DNA from: Pseudomonas cuatrocienegasensis
GTDB lineage: Bacteria; Pseudomonadota; Gammaproteobacteria; Pseudomonadales; Pseudomonadaceae
Length of the DNA stretch: 64,000 nt
Reading direction: 5' to 3'
NCBI RefSeq assembly: GCF_900110925.1
Contig: NZ_FOFP01000016.1
Location: 62,001-126,000, forward strand
The position numbers and the translations under genes are program-made. Of the stretch, positions 45,515-54,694 are shown one piece after another; position 1 is the stretch's first letter; every line of letters begins with the position of its first letter. The notes under the pieces were generated by a model. That model searched no databases, was not told the origin of the DNA, and saw only the letters and a program-made list of their open reading frames with translations.

Positions 45515-46228
45515 ATGAAAGCACTCTTGATACCTGGTCGGCGCAAAGGCTCACTGGCTGTACTGGTCGCGTTGGTGGGGTTAGGCCACCCGCCACTCGT
45601 AGCCGCCTCGGAGTGTGCGGAAAATGGGTATATCGCATCTGTCTGCTGGACTGCGGCGAGTTATTGTCCGGAGCGATACCTGCCAGCCAACGGCCAGTTG
45701 CTAAAGGTCACGGACAATGAGCCGCTTTTTTCTCTGATCGTCAATCGCTTCGGTGGTGATGGCATAAACAATTTTGCTTTGCCCGATCTGCGGGGGCGAA
45801 CCATTGCAGGCACCAATCAGGACCCCAGTTTGCCCTTGGTTTTACTCGGGGCGCGTTATGGGCGTGAATACGCCAGCCTAGATGTCAGCAACATGGCCGC
45901 CCATACCCATAAATGGCTCTTTGCCAGTGCAAAGCTGACGGGTACATTGTATGGCGCTGATACGCTGGGTGATTCAACCTCACCGCAAAATCGTTTCCCG
46001 GCAAGCCGGCCGCCCAGTGGGCCGGGAGCTTCCTCCGTGGCGACCTACGGGAAGTCAGCCAACGCCAGCCTGAAAAGCAATGTGATTACCTTGGCCGGTA
46101 ATACTGCAACTAACCGCACGGATCCTGCGGGTAGTGCCGAGCCCCACCCAATCCCCCTGCGTCCAGCCCAGCAGCCTTTGCTGGCGTGCATTGCAATAGA
46201 GGGTGTTTATCCAGTAAGACCTAACTGA
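45515..46228 (+). CDS. Exported tail-collar-domain protein 3
   Basis: A 237-aa paralogue starting at ATG 45515 after AAAGGAA, with signal peptide (RRKGSLAVLVALVGLGHPPL). Collar region: YCPERYLPANGQLLKVTDNE and DGINNFALPDLRGRTIAG. Cys34, Cys44 and Cys51 show the same spacing, and a late Cys precedes IAIEGVYPVRPN. Third in the tandem set, 40 bp after the second. Confidence 0.78.
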   Translation: MKALLIPGRRKGSLAVLVALVGLGHPPLVAASECAENGYIASVCWTAASYCPERYLPANGQLLKVTDNEPLFSLIVNRFGGDGINNFALPDLRGRTIAGTNQDPSLPLVLLGARYGREYASLDVSNMAAHTHKWLFASAKLTGTLYGADTLGDSTSPQNRFPASRPPSGPGASSVATYGKSANASLKSNVITLAGNTATNRTDPAGSAEPHPIPLRPAQQPLLACIAIEGVYPVRPN

Positions 46229-46615
46229 GGAATGCGTTGTGCAGTCTTATTTCCAGTGCCAGTGGGTGCAGTTCAGATGCCCGCGCGGTTGAGGCTGGAT
46301 GATAAGCGCACTCAAGGCTTCAGACTCACGCTGATTACAGATGTGTTTGTAGGGAGGCCTGCACCCGAGTACTGCCTATGCGTTGTCTTGTTAAGGATGG
46401 CGCGGGGTTGGTCACCACGCCTGTAAGCCGGCACAAGCTGAAGGTTTGCGCCCCATCGATTTAGTGGGTGTCGTTACTTCAGCGCAAGCGTTTAGCCGTG
46501 TTGGTGCTGCGCAATAACGGTACGGCACGCCTTGTTGTAGCTCGCAGTTTTTAACGCCACCGCGCTGTTTGAATGTGTAAAAAGCCTGTACCTTAATCGG
46601 AGGCATGGAGGGCTT
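46229..46615. other. Gene-free region between collar genes and sulfotransferase
   Basis: 387 bp without a convincing ORF on either strand. It may hold the promoter for the sulfotransferase gene. No repeat or strong hairpin was identified by eye. Confidence 0.45.
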
Positions 46616-47512
46616 ATGGCACAACAAAAAATACACTTCATTTCCGGGCTCCCGCGCTCTGGATCTACCCTGTTAGCTGCACTGTTGCGGCAAAATCCGC
46701 GTTTTCATGCTGCGATGTCCAGCGCACTTGCCCCCTTGATCAGTGCCAATCTAGACATCATGAGCTCTGGCCATGAAGTGTCGTTGTTACTGGCGGCTGA
46801 GCAGCGCCCGGAAATTTTGCGCAGTGTTGCTGAAGCTTTTTGCCGTACCACCAGCGACCGTGAGGTGTTTTTCGACACTAGCCGGTCCTGGAGCGCGAAG
46901 ATGCCGTTAATCGCCGATCTTTTTCCCGGTGCCAAAGTTATTGCCTGTGTCCGCGATGTGCCCTGGGTGCTTGACAGCCTGGAGCGTCTGTTTCGCCGCG
47001 ATCCTTATGAAAATACCCGGCTGTTTGGCAATGACGGGGAGCGCGCCACTGTCTATAGCCGAATGGAAAGTCTGGCGCGGCACAACCGCCTTGTGGGGTA
47101 TCCATGGACGGCCCTGAAAGAAGCCTTTTATAGCGAGCAGGCCGCAAATCTACTGTTAGTCGATTATGAAATTCTGGCCAAGGCCCCCGAAAAAACCTTG
47201 CGACTTGTCTACCAGTTTATCAATGAGCCATGGTACGGGGAGCATGACTTCGACAATGTCGAGTATGACGCTCCAAAATTTGATGAGGCCCTGGGTATTG
47301 CGGGCCTGCATCGCGTCCGCCCCCATGTATCGTTTGAACCCCGTAAAAGCATCCTGCCGCCTGACCTGTTCCATAAGTTTGAAAACATGGACTTCTGGAA
47401 AGATACCAGTGGCAGTGCCGCCAACGTCATTACTGCGAAAAATACCGCTGTTAATGCAGCTTCCTTGGTAGGCCGCTTGGCGGGGAAAGCTGGTAGCTCG
47501 GAAACGTACTGA
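46616..47512 (+). CDS. PAPS-dependent sulfotransferase family protein
   Basis: A 298-aa protein with the 5'-phosphosulfate loop FISGLPRSGSTLLAALLRQ and a 3'-phosphate-binding segment ACVRDVPWVLDSLERLF. It transfers sulfate from PAPS to a hydroxyl or amine; the acceptor is unknown. The N-terminal layout is reminiscent of tyrosylprotein sulfotransferase-like bacterial enzymes, but this is tentative. It has no signal peptide, so it acts in the cytoplasm, before any export. A terminator separates it from the giant gene. No PAPS synthesis genes are nearby. Confidence 0.82.
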   Translation: MAQQKIHFISGLPRSGSTLLAALLRQNPRFHAAMSSALAPLISANLDIMSSGHEVSLLLAAEQRPEILRSVAEAFCRTTSDREVFFDTSRSWSAKMPLIADLFPGAKVIACVRDVPWVLDSLERLFRRDPYENTRLFGNDGERATVYSRMESLARHNRLVGYPWTALKEAFYSEQAANLLLVDYEILAKAPEKTLRLVYQFINEPWYGEHDFDNVEYDAPKFDEALGIAGLHRVRPHVSFEPRKSILPPDLFHKFENMDFWKDTSGSAANVITAKNTAVNAASLVGRLAGKAGSSETY

Positions 47513-47556
47513 TGCCTGGGGCTTTCAGTCTCAAGTGATAGGAAAAGTGTTGGCTT

Positions 47557-47587
47557 AACGCAGGTCTCCTCGTTGGTCTGCGTTTTT
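47557..47587 (+). terminator. Terminator after the sulfotransferase gene
   Basis: AACGCAG (47557) and CTGCGTT (47578) pair around a 14-nt loop and are followed by TTTG. It lies 45 bp after the stop, so the giant gene may have its own promoter. Confidence 0.5.
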
Positions 47588-47663
47588 GTAGATCCGGACT
47601 AAACTGGTCTTGATTGTGCGAGAAGAATCTAAAGATCGCAGCCCAACGGGCGGGAGATAGAGA

Positions 47664-50600
47664 ATGGCAGTCGCAGGGAAGGTTCAGGGCGCAACGGCGC
47701 ATGACTCGCTGTCGTCGGTGGGGCCGCTGGCGCTGGAGCCACGCTACATGTTCGACGCCGCCGGGGTGGCGACAGGGGCCGATGCGGCGCAGGACGCCCA
47801 GGCTGATGCAGAAGCGCAGCATACCGCCGATAACGCCAGCGATAGCGATGTTTATTCCGGCGACGCGGCCGCTGCACCTGCCCCCGGTGAGCGCAAGGAG
47901 ATTGTCGTCGTCGACACCTCCGTGGCGGGCTGGCAGGATCTTATATTCGGTCTGGCGCCCGGTACGGAAACCATCCTGCTCGATGGTACAAAAGACGGTA
48001 TTGCCCAACTCGCCCAGGCGCTGAATGGGCGCACTGGCATTGACGCCATCCATATCCTGTCCCACGGCGATACCGGTATGGTCAAGCTGGGTACCGACAC
48101 GCTGGCCAGCGACACACTGGCGCTCCACAGCGAGTCCCTCAGGGCCATTGGGCAATCCCTCAGTGAGCAGGGTGATCTTCTGCTCTACGGTTGCCTTATT
48201 GGTGACGGAGGCGAGGGTCAGTCCTTTGTCAGTGCTCTGGCCACCCTGACCGGCGCAGATATTGCCGTATCCAACGATCTGACCGGAGCCGAAAGCCTTG
48301 GCGGCGATTGGGACCTTGAAATAACGACCGGCGATATTGAGGCGAGCGTGCCGCTTTCATCGGTTGCGATGAATGATTTTACCGGGGTGTTGGCGACGAC
48401 GTTGACCTTTGAGTTTGACGCGGCCACGGTCAACAATGGCAATATTCATGACAGTTCTGGTGGCTACGCTGTTGTCGTAAGTGGTGGTATTAATGATTTA
48501 ACGCTTTTTGATCACCCATCATCTCCGGGAAAAGTCATAGGGGTTACGGGTGATGAGCAGTCTATAGGGTTTGGTTTCTCAAATAGCCAGGTCTCTTTCA
48601 GCCTTAAAGAGTTTTACATTTATACCCAGCGTTCGGATGCGGTGACTGTCAGGGGTTATAATTCATCGGGCATTCGGGTGTTTTCTTTCAACGCAGCACT
48701 TAATCCATTTTATGCAGGTGGCTACGGTAGAGTAAGTACAGATAATGTGGTGTATTCTGGGCAGTTTGTTCAGGATATTGCCATATCGTCATTTAAAATA
48801 CTGAATGCAAATGCCCCTACCTTTGGGGCTGGTGTTGCTAATCCGCTTATATTTTTTGATCACGTCATTTTTGAAGATGTAGTAGCGGCGCCCATTAATA
48901 CTGCGCCGAGTTTTTCCAACCTGAATGGTGGTAGCACCTTCACCGAAGGCGGGAGTTCGGTGGTCATTGACTCCAATGCTACGGCATTCGATAGCGAGCT
49001 TGACGCGGCCAATAATTACACTGGTTCATCGCTCAGCATCACCCGCAACGGCGGTGCAAACGCTGCAGACGTGTTCGGCAGTTCCGGTCAACTGGGCACG
49101 CTCACTCAGGGTCAGAGTTTTACCTGGAACGGCACCACGGTCGGCACTGTTACCGCCAATAGCGGCGGGTCTTTGCTGCTGTCATTCAACAGCAGCGCGA
49201 CCACGGCTGTGGTGAATGGTGTTTTGCAAAGCATTACCTACAGCAACAACTCTAACGATCCTTCCACTCCGGTAACGCTTAACTACGCATTCAACGACGG
49301 CACAACCAACTCCACCGGCACCAACCAGGCGGTGGTCGCGATCAATGCGGTTAACGATGCGCCAACGCTGAACGGGACCGGTGGCGACCCTATTTTTAAT
49401 GAGGCTGACTTTACCGAAAACGGCTCGGCAGTTGACCTGTTTTCCGGGGTATCCATCAGCACGGTCGAGTCTGGCCAGACCATCACGGGTTTTAGCTTTA
49501 CCGTCACCAACGCCGACAGCAGCGACCGTATTACCCTAGCCGGCACGGCGATCCCGCTGGTGAGCGGCGGAGGGCTTACCGCCACCAACGGCCTGTCCTA
49601 TAACGTCTCGATGTCGGGCAGTGTTGCCACTGTCACCATTACCGGCGGCAGCATGACGACGGCCTCCGCGCAAAGCGTGATCGACGGCATGACCTATAAC
49701 TCGCTCAGCGACAATCCCAGTAACGCCGCGCGCGTGGTGACCCTGACGGGTATTACTGACAGCGGCGGCACCAGCAATGGTGGGGTGGCGACCACCGCGT
49801 TGGGGCTTTCTGTGACCGTACTGGTGAACCCGGTCAATGATATCCCCATAGCAACGACTTCAGGCGGCACCACCGCTTATAGCGAGGGCACGGCGGTGGT
49901 GGTCGACAGCGCCTTTACCCTGGCGGATATCGATAACAGCAGCATGGCTGGCGCGAGTATCGCGATTACGGGTGGTTTGCAAAGTGCATCGGATGTTCTG
50001 AGCTTTACCAATCAGAACAATATAACGGGCAGCTACAACGCCGGTACCGGAGTTCTGACCCTCAGTGGTACGGCTACTGTGGCCCAGTACCAGGCGGCTA
50101 TCCGTTCGATTACGTTTAATACGACGTCCGATGACCCTTCGACCACCAATCGCACGGTGTCGATCACGGTCAATGACGGAACGAACAACTCCACCACTGC
50201 CACTAAAACCCTATCCGTCACCCCCGTAAATGACGCTCCGACCATAATCGCCACTGGCGGTATGCCGATCTTTAGCGAAAACGGTTCGCCTGTTGACCTG
50301 TTTTCTGGCGTAACGATTGACACGGTGGAAAGTGCTCAAACCATTTTGGGCTTCACTTTTACCGTCAGTAATGCCGAGGCGAGTGACCGCATCACGCTGG
50401 ACGGTACGGCAATCGCCCTGGCCGCAGGCGCCTCGGGAACCACGGTAGGCGGCAACGGCCTGTCCTATGCTGTATCGGTGACGGGCGGCGTTGCCACCGT
50501 CACCATCAGCGGCGGCAGCATGACGACCGGTGCGGCGCAAAGCGTGATTGATGGCATGAGCTATTCCTCGGTCAGCGACAACCCTGGCGCCGGCAACCGT

Positions 50601-53600
50601 ATTGTCACGCTGACCAGCATTCGTGACAGTGGCGGCGTTGCCAATGGCGGCAGCGATACCGGTACTGTTTCAAGCATCGCCAGCGTTGCGATAACGCAAG
50701 TCAACGACGCAGCGGTTCTGGCCAATAGCGGCAGTAGCGTGAATTTCTCTGCGGGTGGCGTTACTGGGGTAGTTATCGATAACAGCCTGACAGTTTCCGA
50801 CGTCGATAACACCACGCTGGCTTCTGCAAATGTCGCTATTACCAGCGGCTTGGCAACCGGGGATGTTTTGTCTTTTACCCCTAATGGGGCATTTGGCAAT
50901 ATCACCGGCTCTTACACTGCCGGAACCTTGACCCTGACATCCGCAGGTGGGACGGCTACGCTGGCTGAGTGGCAGGCCGCACTGCGCTCCGTGACCTTCA
51001 GTAGCACTGAGGCATCGCCGAGTATTACCCCCCGCACCATTAGCTTTACCATCAATGATGGCACTGACAACAGTAATACCGTCACCAGCAGTGTGAATAT
51101 CGTCTTTGCCCCCACAATTAGCAATCTTAATGGCGACAGCGTTACCTTTACCGAAGGCGGCGGTGCTGTATTGATTGATGCTGGAAGCAACGCGACGGTT
51201 TCCGACAATGACAATACCGACTTCGATGGCGGCAATCTGACTGTCAGCATCACCGCAGGCGCCGAGGCCAGTGAGGACATTCTGACCCTTGATCAGGCAG
51301 GCGGCGTTACGCTGTCGGGATTGACTGCTGGCTCAACCGTCAGCGTTGGCGGCACCGTTATCGGCACGCTGGCCAATAATATTGGCGCAGGCAACGATCT
51401 ATCGATCTCTTTCAATAACGAGGCCACCCTGGCTAGGGTGGCCACGCTGTTACATGCCCTGCAGTACAACAATAACAATGCCGACGATCCCACCGCTGGC
51501 AACCGGACAGTGCGCGTCACGCTCACCGATGCTGCGGGCGGCTTTATCTCTAACCCGGCTGATGTAACCGTCACTGTAGTTGCGCTGAATGACGCGCCCA
51601 CCCTGAGCGCGACGGGCAATGCGCCGACCTTTACCGAGAACGGAGCGGCAGTTGATCTGTTCTCGGGCGTGACTATAGGTACGGTTGAAAGCGGCCAGAC
51701 GATTTCGGGTTTTAGTTTTACCGTCACCAACACCCTAGCCGGCGACCGCATTACGCTGGACGGCACGGCAATCGCCCTGACCGCCGGTACTTCGGGGACC
51801 ACTGCAGGCGCTAATGGCTTGTCCTATGCCATAGCAGTGACGGGTGGCGTTGCTACCGTCACCCTCACGGGTGGCAGCATGACGACGGGCGCAGCGCAAA
51901 GCCTGATCGACGGCATGACCTATGCCTCGCTCAGCGACGATCCCGGCACTGGCAACCGTGTGGTCACCTTGACCGGCATTACCGACAGTGGCGGCACCGC
52001 CAATGGCGGGGTCGCGACCACGGCTGTGTTGATTGCGGCCACAGTGGCAGTCACGCCGGTCAATGATGCGCCGCTTGTCGGTGGCGTGTTTGGCGATACC
52101 AGCGCCGTCACCGCCGGGGCTGGCGCGCAAAATATTACGGGCTTTGACGATGCGACTGTCACCAACCCTGACTCTTCTGATTACGCTGGCGGCTCGCTGA
52201 GCATTACTCAGGCATCAGGCACGGCCAATGGTATTTGGGCGGTTGATGGCATCCTTGCGAGTTCGGGGGCGGATACCCGCATTGCTGCAAACGAAAGCAT
52301 CATGGTCGGTGGTGTCAACATCGGTACTGTTCACGCTAGCAATGACGGCCAGGGCGGCAATACCCTCGAAATTACCCTGAATGCCAATGCAACCTCGGAG
52401 CGGGTGCAGACCTTGTTGCGCTCGCTAACCTATTCGGCGCCGTCCGGCCTCGGTGATCGCAGCTTTACCCTGGCCCTGAATGACGGCGACGGTGTGGCCA
52501 ATGGCGGTGTGGCAAGCTCATCCGGGGCATTTACCCTCAGCATCAACCCCAATCCGCCGGTGATTGGTAATTTGTCGGGGGACAGTGTCTCGACCGGCAA
52601 TAATGTGGCGGTAAGCATTGACCAAGGCGCGAATGTGACCGTGATCGATGCCGACTCTGGCAATTTCAATGGCGGTAATCTGACGATCAACGTTACAAGC
52701 GCCGGCGGGCTTAGCGGCAATTTCTTGCTCAACGCGGGGTTAGCGACTTCTGCTGGCGATGGCACCATCGCCGTTGGAGAAACCCTGTCGGTGGGTGGTG
52801 TGGCGATCGGCATGGTGACGGCAGATGGCCAGGGCGGCAGCAACCTGGTGATCACATTCAACAGCGCCGCGACAGCGGAGCATGTACAAACCCTGGTTCG
52901 TGCCCTGCAGTTTCAAAGTAGTCAGGCTGGCGAGCATAGCTTTAGCCTGACTGTTTCCGATGCCAGTGGGGGTGGTTCGGCTACCTCGACGGCGGCGACC
53001 TTTGCGGTGACGGTGCAGGCTATTCCGGTTAATACCATTCCCGGCGCACAGAACGTGATTGATGGTACTCCCCATGCCCTGGGCGGGATTTCGGTCGCAG
53101 ACAGCGACAGTGCGACTGTCACGACCACGGTATCGGTAGGCGCCGGCTTAGGCACGTTTTCCACCACAGGTGGCGCAACCATTACCGGGGCAGGCAGCAA
53201 TTCGATTCAAATTTCCGGCAGCCTCGCCGACGTCAATGCCACGTTGGCCAATCTGCTCTATACCCCGACAGTCAATGCGTCAGGCGCTCAGACCATCACC
53301 GTGGTCACAACGGATGGCGCGAATACTGACACCGATACGATCCTCGTCAGTGTTTCTGACCGGCCAACGGTTGCCGGTTTGGGTGGTGATAGCATCACTT
53401 ACAGCGCAGGGCAGACAGTCGTGCTTGATAGCGGGCTGAATGCCACGGTTAGTGACGCTGAAGGCGACTTCAACGGCGGCAATCTGACCGTCAGCCTGAG
53501 TGGGGGCGCTGTGGTTGGCCAGGATGTCCTGACCCTGGTGGCGGCCGGAACTACTGTCAGCCTGCCGGGCGGTTTAACTGCGGGATCAGCCGTGAGCGTA

Positions 53601-54545
53601 GGCGGCATTGTGATCGGCACATTGAGCACCACCATTGCTGCCGGCAATGACCTGGTGATCAGTTTTAATGGCAATGCGACGGCGGAGCGTGTTCAAGAAC
53701 TTGTTCGGGCATTGGCCTACCGCAATGATGCCGCAACGCCGGGCGTTGGCACCCGGACCATCGATATTACCCTGACGGATGGCAGCGGCAATACGAGCGG
53801 TGCCAATACTGTCAGCGTGGTAATTGCCGCTCCCGTTGTTGTGCCGCCCCCCGTCACTGTTAGTGACCCGACTCCAGTCATTGTGACCGTACCCCCCTTG
53901 CTGGGAGCTACGGGCAGCAGCAATTTGGGCGATAGCGGTACCCCTGTGAGCAACTCGATTGCCTCCATAACCGCGAGCAACGCAGGTCTTGGGAATCAGA
54001 TTGCAGGATCAATTATTAAAAGCACCGTGACCGGCCAGCTTGGCAATACCAGCGTGATTGGTAATTCTGGCACGCCCATTTCTGCCGGGCTGGCGGCGGC
54101 ACAAATCGGGCTTGGCTCGGTGGGTGGCAGCCTAGGCTTCAGCATGGGGGCAGATCTCGTTGCCAACGACGGTTTCATCGACAGTGGTGCTGGCGGCGGC
54201 TTTGGCGGAGCAACCGGCGGCTTCTTCGGGACGGGGGCTGGAGGCGGGTTAGGCGGCGAGGCAACTTCCGATTTTGAAGCGCCTCGTGGTGCCTCTGCGC
54301 CTGACCGTTCTGCTACTGACGAGCGAGAATTACCGCAAGGGCAACCTGATTCCCAGGAAGACAGCCGCCCGGTTGAAGGCGCCGCGTCGGAGGGAGAACA
54401 GGGCGCCGTGCGTGATGGCGAAGAAGCTACTGATGAGCGGGTCTTCGGTTTTAGCCATGAACTTGAATTAGCCGCTAATAGCTTTGACCGGCAGGTCGAG
54501 GCGTTGGGCAAGGCGTTGGAAACTTACTATCCACCCACGACCTAG
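47664..54545 (+). CDS. Giant LEPR/DUF4347 repetitive surface protein
   Basis: A 2293-aa protein. Residues 24-34 are LEPRYMFDAAG, an N-terminal motif common to giant DUF4347 proteins. A DUF4347-like domain (~80-245) has ILSHGDTG (His134) and LLYGCLIG (Cys177). From ~250 on are many Ig/cadherin-like repeats, Thr/Gly/Ser/Asp-rich. One ~160-residue unit occurs three times, near residues 562, 856 and 1309 (FSGVTI, TVESGQT, GGSMTTGAAQS, SLSDNP). A second unit (GGNLTVS) recurs near 1160, 1640 and 1910. The C-terminus is Gly-rich, then acidic, ending LETYYPPTT. There is no hydrophobic signal peptide and no RTX nonapeptides. GGGAGATAGAG precedes the ATG. Probably exported by the TolC/HlyD/M50 proteins encoded next and displayed as an adhesin. 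Confidence 0.9.
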   Translation: MAVAGKVQGATAHDSLSSVGPLALEPRYMFDAAGVATGADAAQDAQADAEAQHTADNASDSDVYSGDAAAAPAPGERKEIVVVDTSVAGWQDLIFGLAPGTETILLDGTKDGIAQLAQALNGRTGIDAIHILSHGDTGMVKLGTDTLASDTLALHSESLRAIGQSLSEQGDLLLYGCLIGDGGEGQSFVSALATLTGADIAVSNDLTGAESLGGDWDLEITTGDIEASVPLSSVAMNDFTGVLATTLTFEFDAATVNNGNIHDSSGGYAVVVSGGINDLTLFDHPSSPGKVIGVTGDEQSIGFGFSNSQVSFSLKEFYIYTQRSDAVTVRGYNSSGIRVFSFNAALNPFYAGGYGRVSTDNVVYSGQFVQDIAISSFKILNANAPTFGAGVANPLIFFDHVIFEDVVAAPINTAPSFSNLNGGSTFTEGGSSVVIDSNATAFDSELDAANNYTGSSLSITRNGGANAADVFGSSGQLGTLTQGQSFTWNGTTVGTVTANSGGSLLLSFNSSATTAVVNGVLQSITYSNNSNDPSTPVTLNYAFNDGTTNSTGTNQAVVAINAVNDAPTLNGTGGDPIFNEADFTENGSAVDLFSGVSISTVESGQTITGFSFTVTNADSSDRITLAGTAIPLVSGGGLTATNGLSYNVSMSGSVATVTITGGSMTTASAQSVIDGMTYNSLSDNPSNAARVVTLTGITDSGGTSNGGVATTALGLSVTVLVNPVNDIPIATTSGGTTAYSEGTAVVVDSAFTLADIDNSSMAGASIAITGGLQSASDVLSFTNQNNITGSYNAGTGVLTLSGTATVAQYQAAIRSITFNTTSDDPSTTNRTVSITVNDGTNNSTTATKTLSVTPVNDAPTIIATGGMPIFSENGSPVDLFSGVTIDTVESAQTILGFTFTVSNAEASDRITLDGTAIALAAGASGTTVGGNGLSYAVSVTGGVATVTISGGSMTTGAAQSVIDGMSYSSVSDNPGAGNRIVTLTSIRDSGGVANGGSDTGTVSSIASVAITQVNDAAVLANSGSSVNFSAGGVTGVVIDNSLTVSDVDNTTLASANVAITSGLATGDVLSFTPNGAFGNITGSYTAGTLTLTSAGGTATLAEWQAALRSVTFSSTEASPSITPRTISFTINDGTDNSNTVTSSVNIVFAPTISNLNGDSVTFTEGGGAVLIDAGSNATVSDNDNTDFDGGNLTVSITAGAEASEDILTLDQAGGVTLSGLTAGSTVSVGGTVIGTLANNIGAGNDLSISFNNEATLARVATLLHALQYNNNNADDPTAGNRTVRVTLTDAAGGFISNPADVTVTVVALNDAPTLSATGNAPTFTENGAAVDLFSGVTIGTVESGQTISGFSFTVTNTLAGDRITLDGTAIALTAGTSGTTAGANGLSYAIAVTGGVATVTLTGGSMTTGAAQSLIDGMTYASLSDDPGTGNRVVTLTGITDSGGTANGGVATTAVLIAATVAVTPVNDAPLVGGVFGDTSAVTAGAGAQNITGFDDATVTNPDSSDYAGGSLSITQASGTANGIWAVDGILASSGADTRIAANESIMVGGVNIGTVHASNDGQGGNTLEITLNANATSERVQTLLRSLTYSAPSGLGDRSFTLALNDGDGVANGGVASSSGAFTLSINPNPPVIGNLSGDSVSTGNNVAVSIDQGANVTVIDADSGNFNGGNLTINVTSAGGLSGNFLLNAGLATSAGDGTIAVGETLSVGGVAIGMVTADGQGGSNLVITFNSAATAEHVQTLVRALQFQSSQAGEHSFSLTVSDASGGGSATSTAATFAVTVQAIPVNTIPGAQNVIDGTPHALGGISVADSDSATVTTTVSVGAGLGTFSTTGGATITGAGSNSIQISGSLADVNATLANLLYTPTVNASGAQTITVVTTDGANTDTDTILVSVSDRPTVAGLGGDSITYSAGQTVVLDSGLNATVSDAEGDFNGGNLTVSLSGGAVVGQDVLTLVAAGTTVSLPGGLTAGSAVSVGGIVIGTLSTTIAAGNDLVISFNGNATAERVQELVRALAYRNDAATPGVGTRTIDITLTDGSGNTSGANTVSVVIAAPVVVPPPVTVSDPTPVIVTVPPLLGATGSSNLGDSGTPVSNSIASITASNAGLGNQIAGSIIKSTVTGQLGNTSVIGNSGTPISAGLAAAQIGLGSVGGSLGFSMGADLVANDGFIDSGAGGGFGGATGGFFGTGAGGGLGGEATSDFEAPRGASAPDRSATDERELPQGQPDSQEDSRPVEGAASEGEQGAVRDGEEATDERVFGFSHELELAANSFDRQVEALGKALETYYPPTT

Positions 54546-54694
54546 GGCTGTTGACCTTTCGTTCACGGCTCGCGACGCAACGGGAACAGACTCTAGTTAT
54601 TGCTGTGCGGATGGAGATTGTTGCGCATGGGCAACCTGCGCAAATTAGGTATCAATGGGGGGAAGACGGTTTGCCATACACTACGGAAAGTTTA

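Noticed and set aside
48900..53900. Repeats in the giant gene as CRISPR or RTX
   Set aside because: The repeats are coding, ~480 bp long and in frame. They contain no regular spacers, and no GGxGxDxLx nonapeptides were found.
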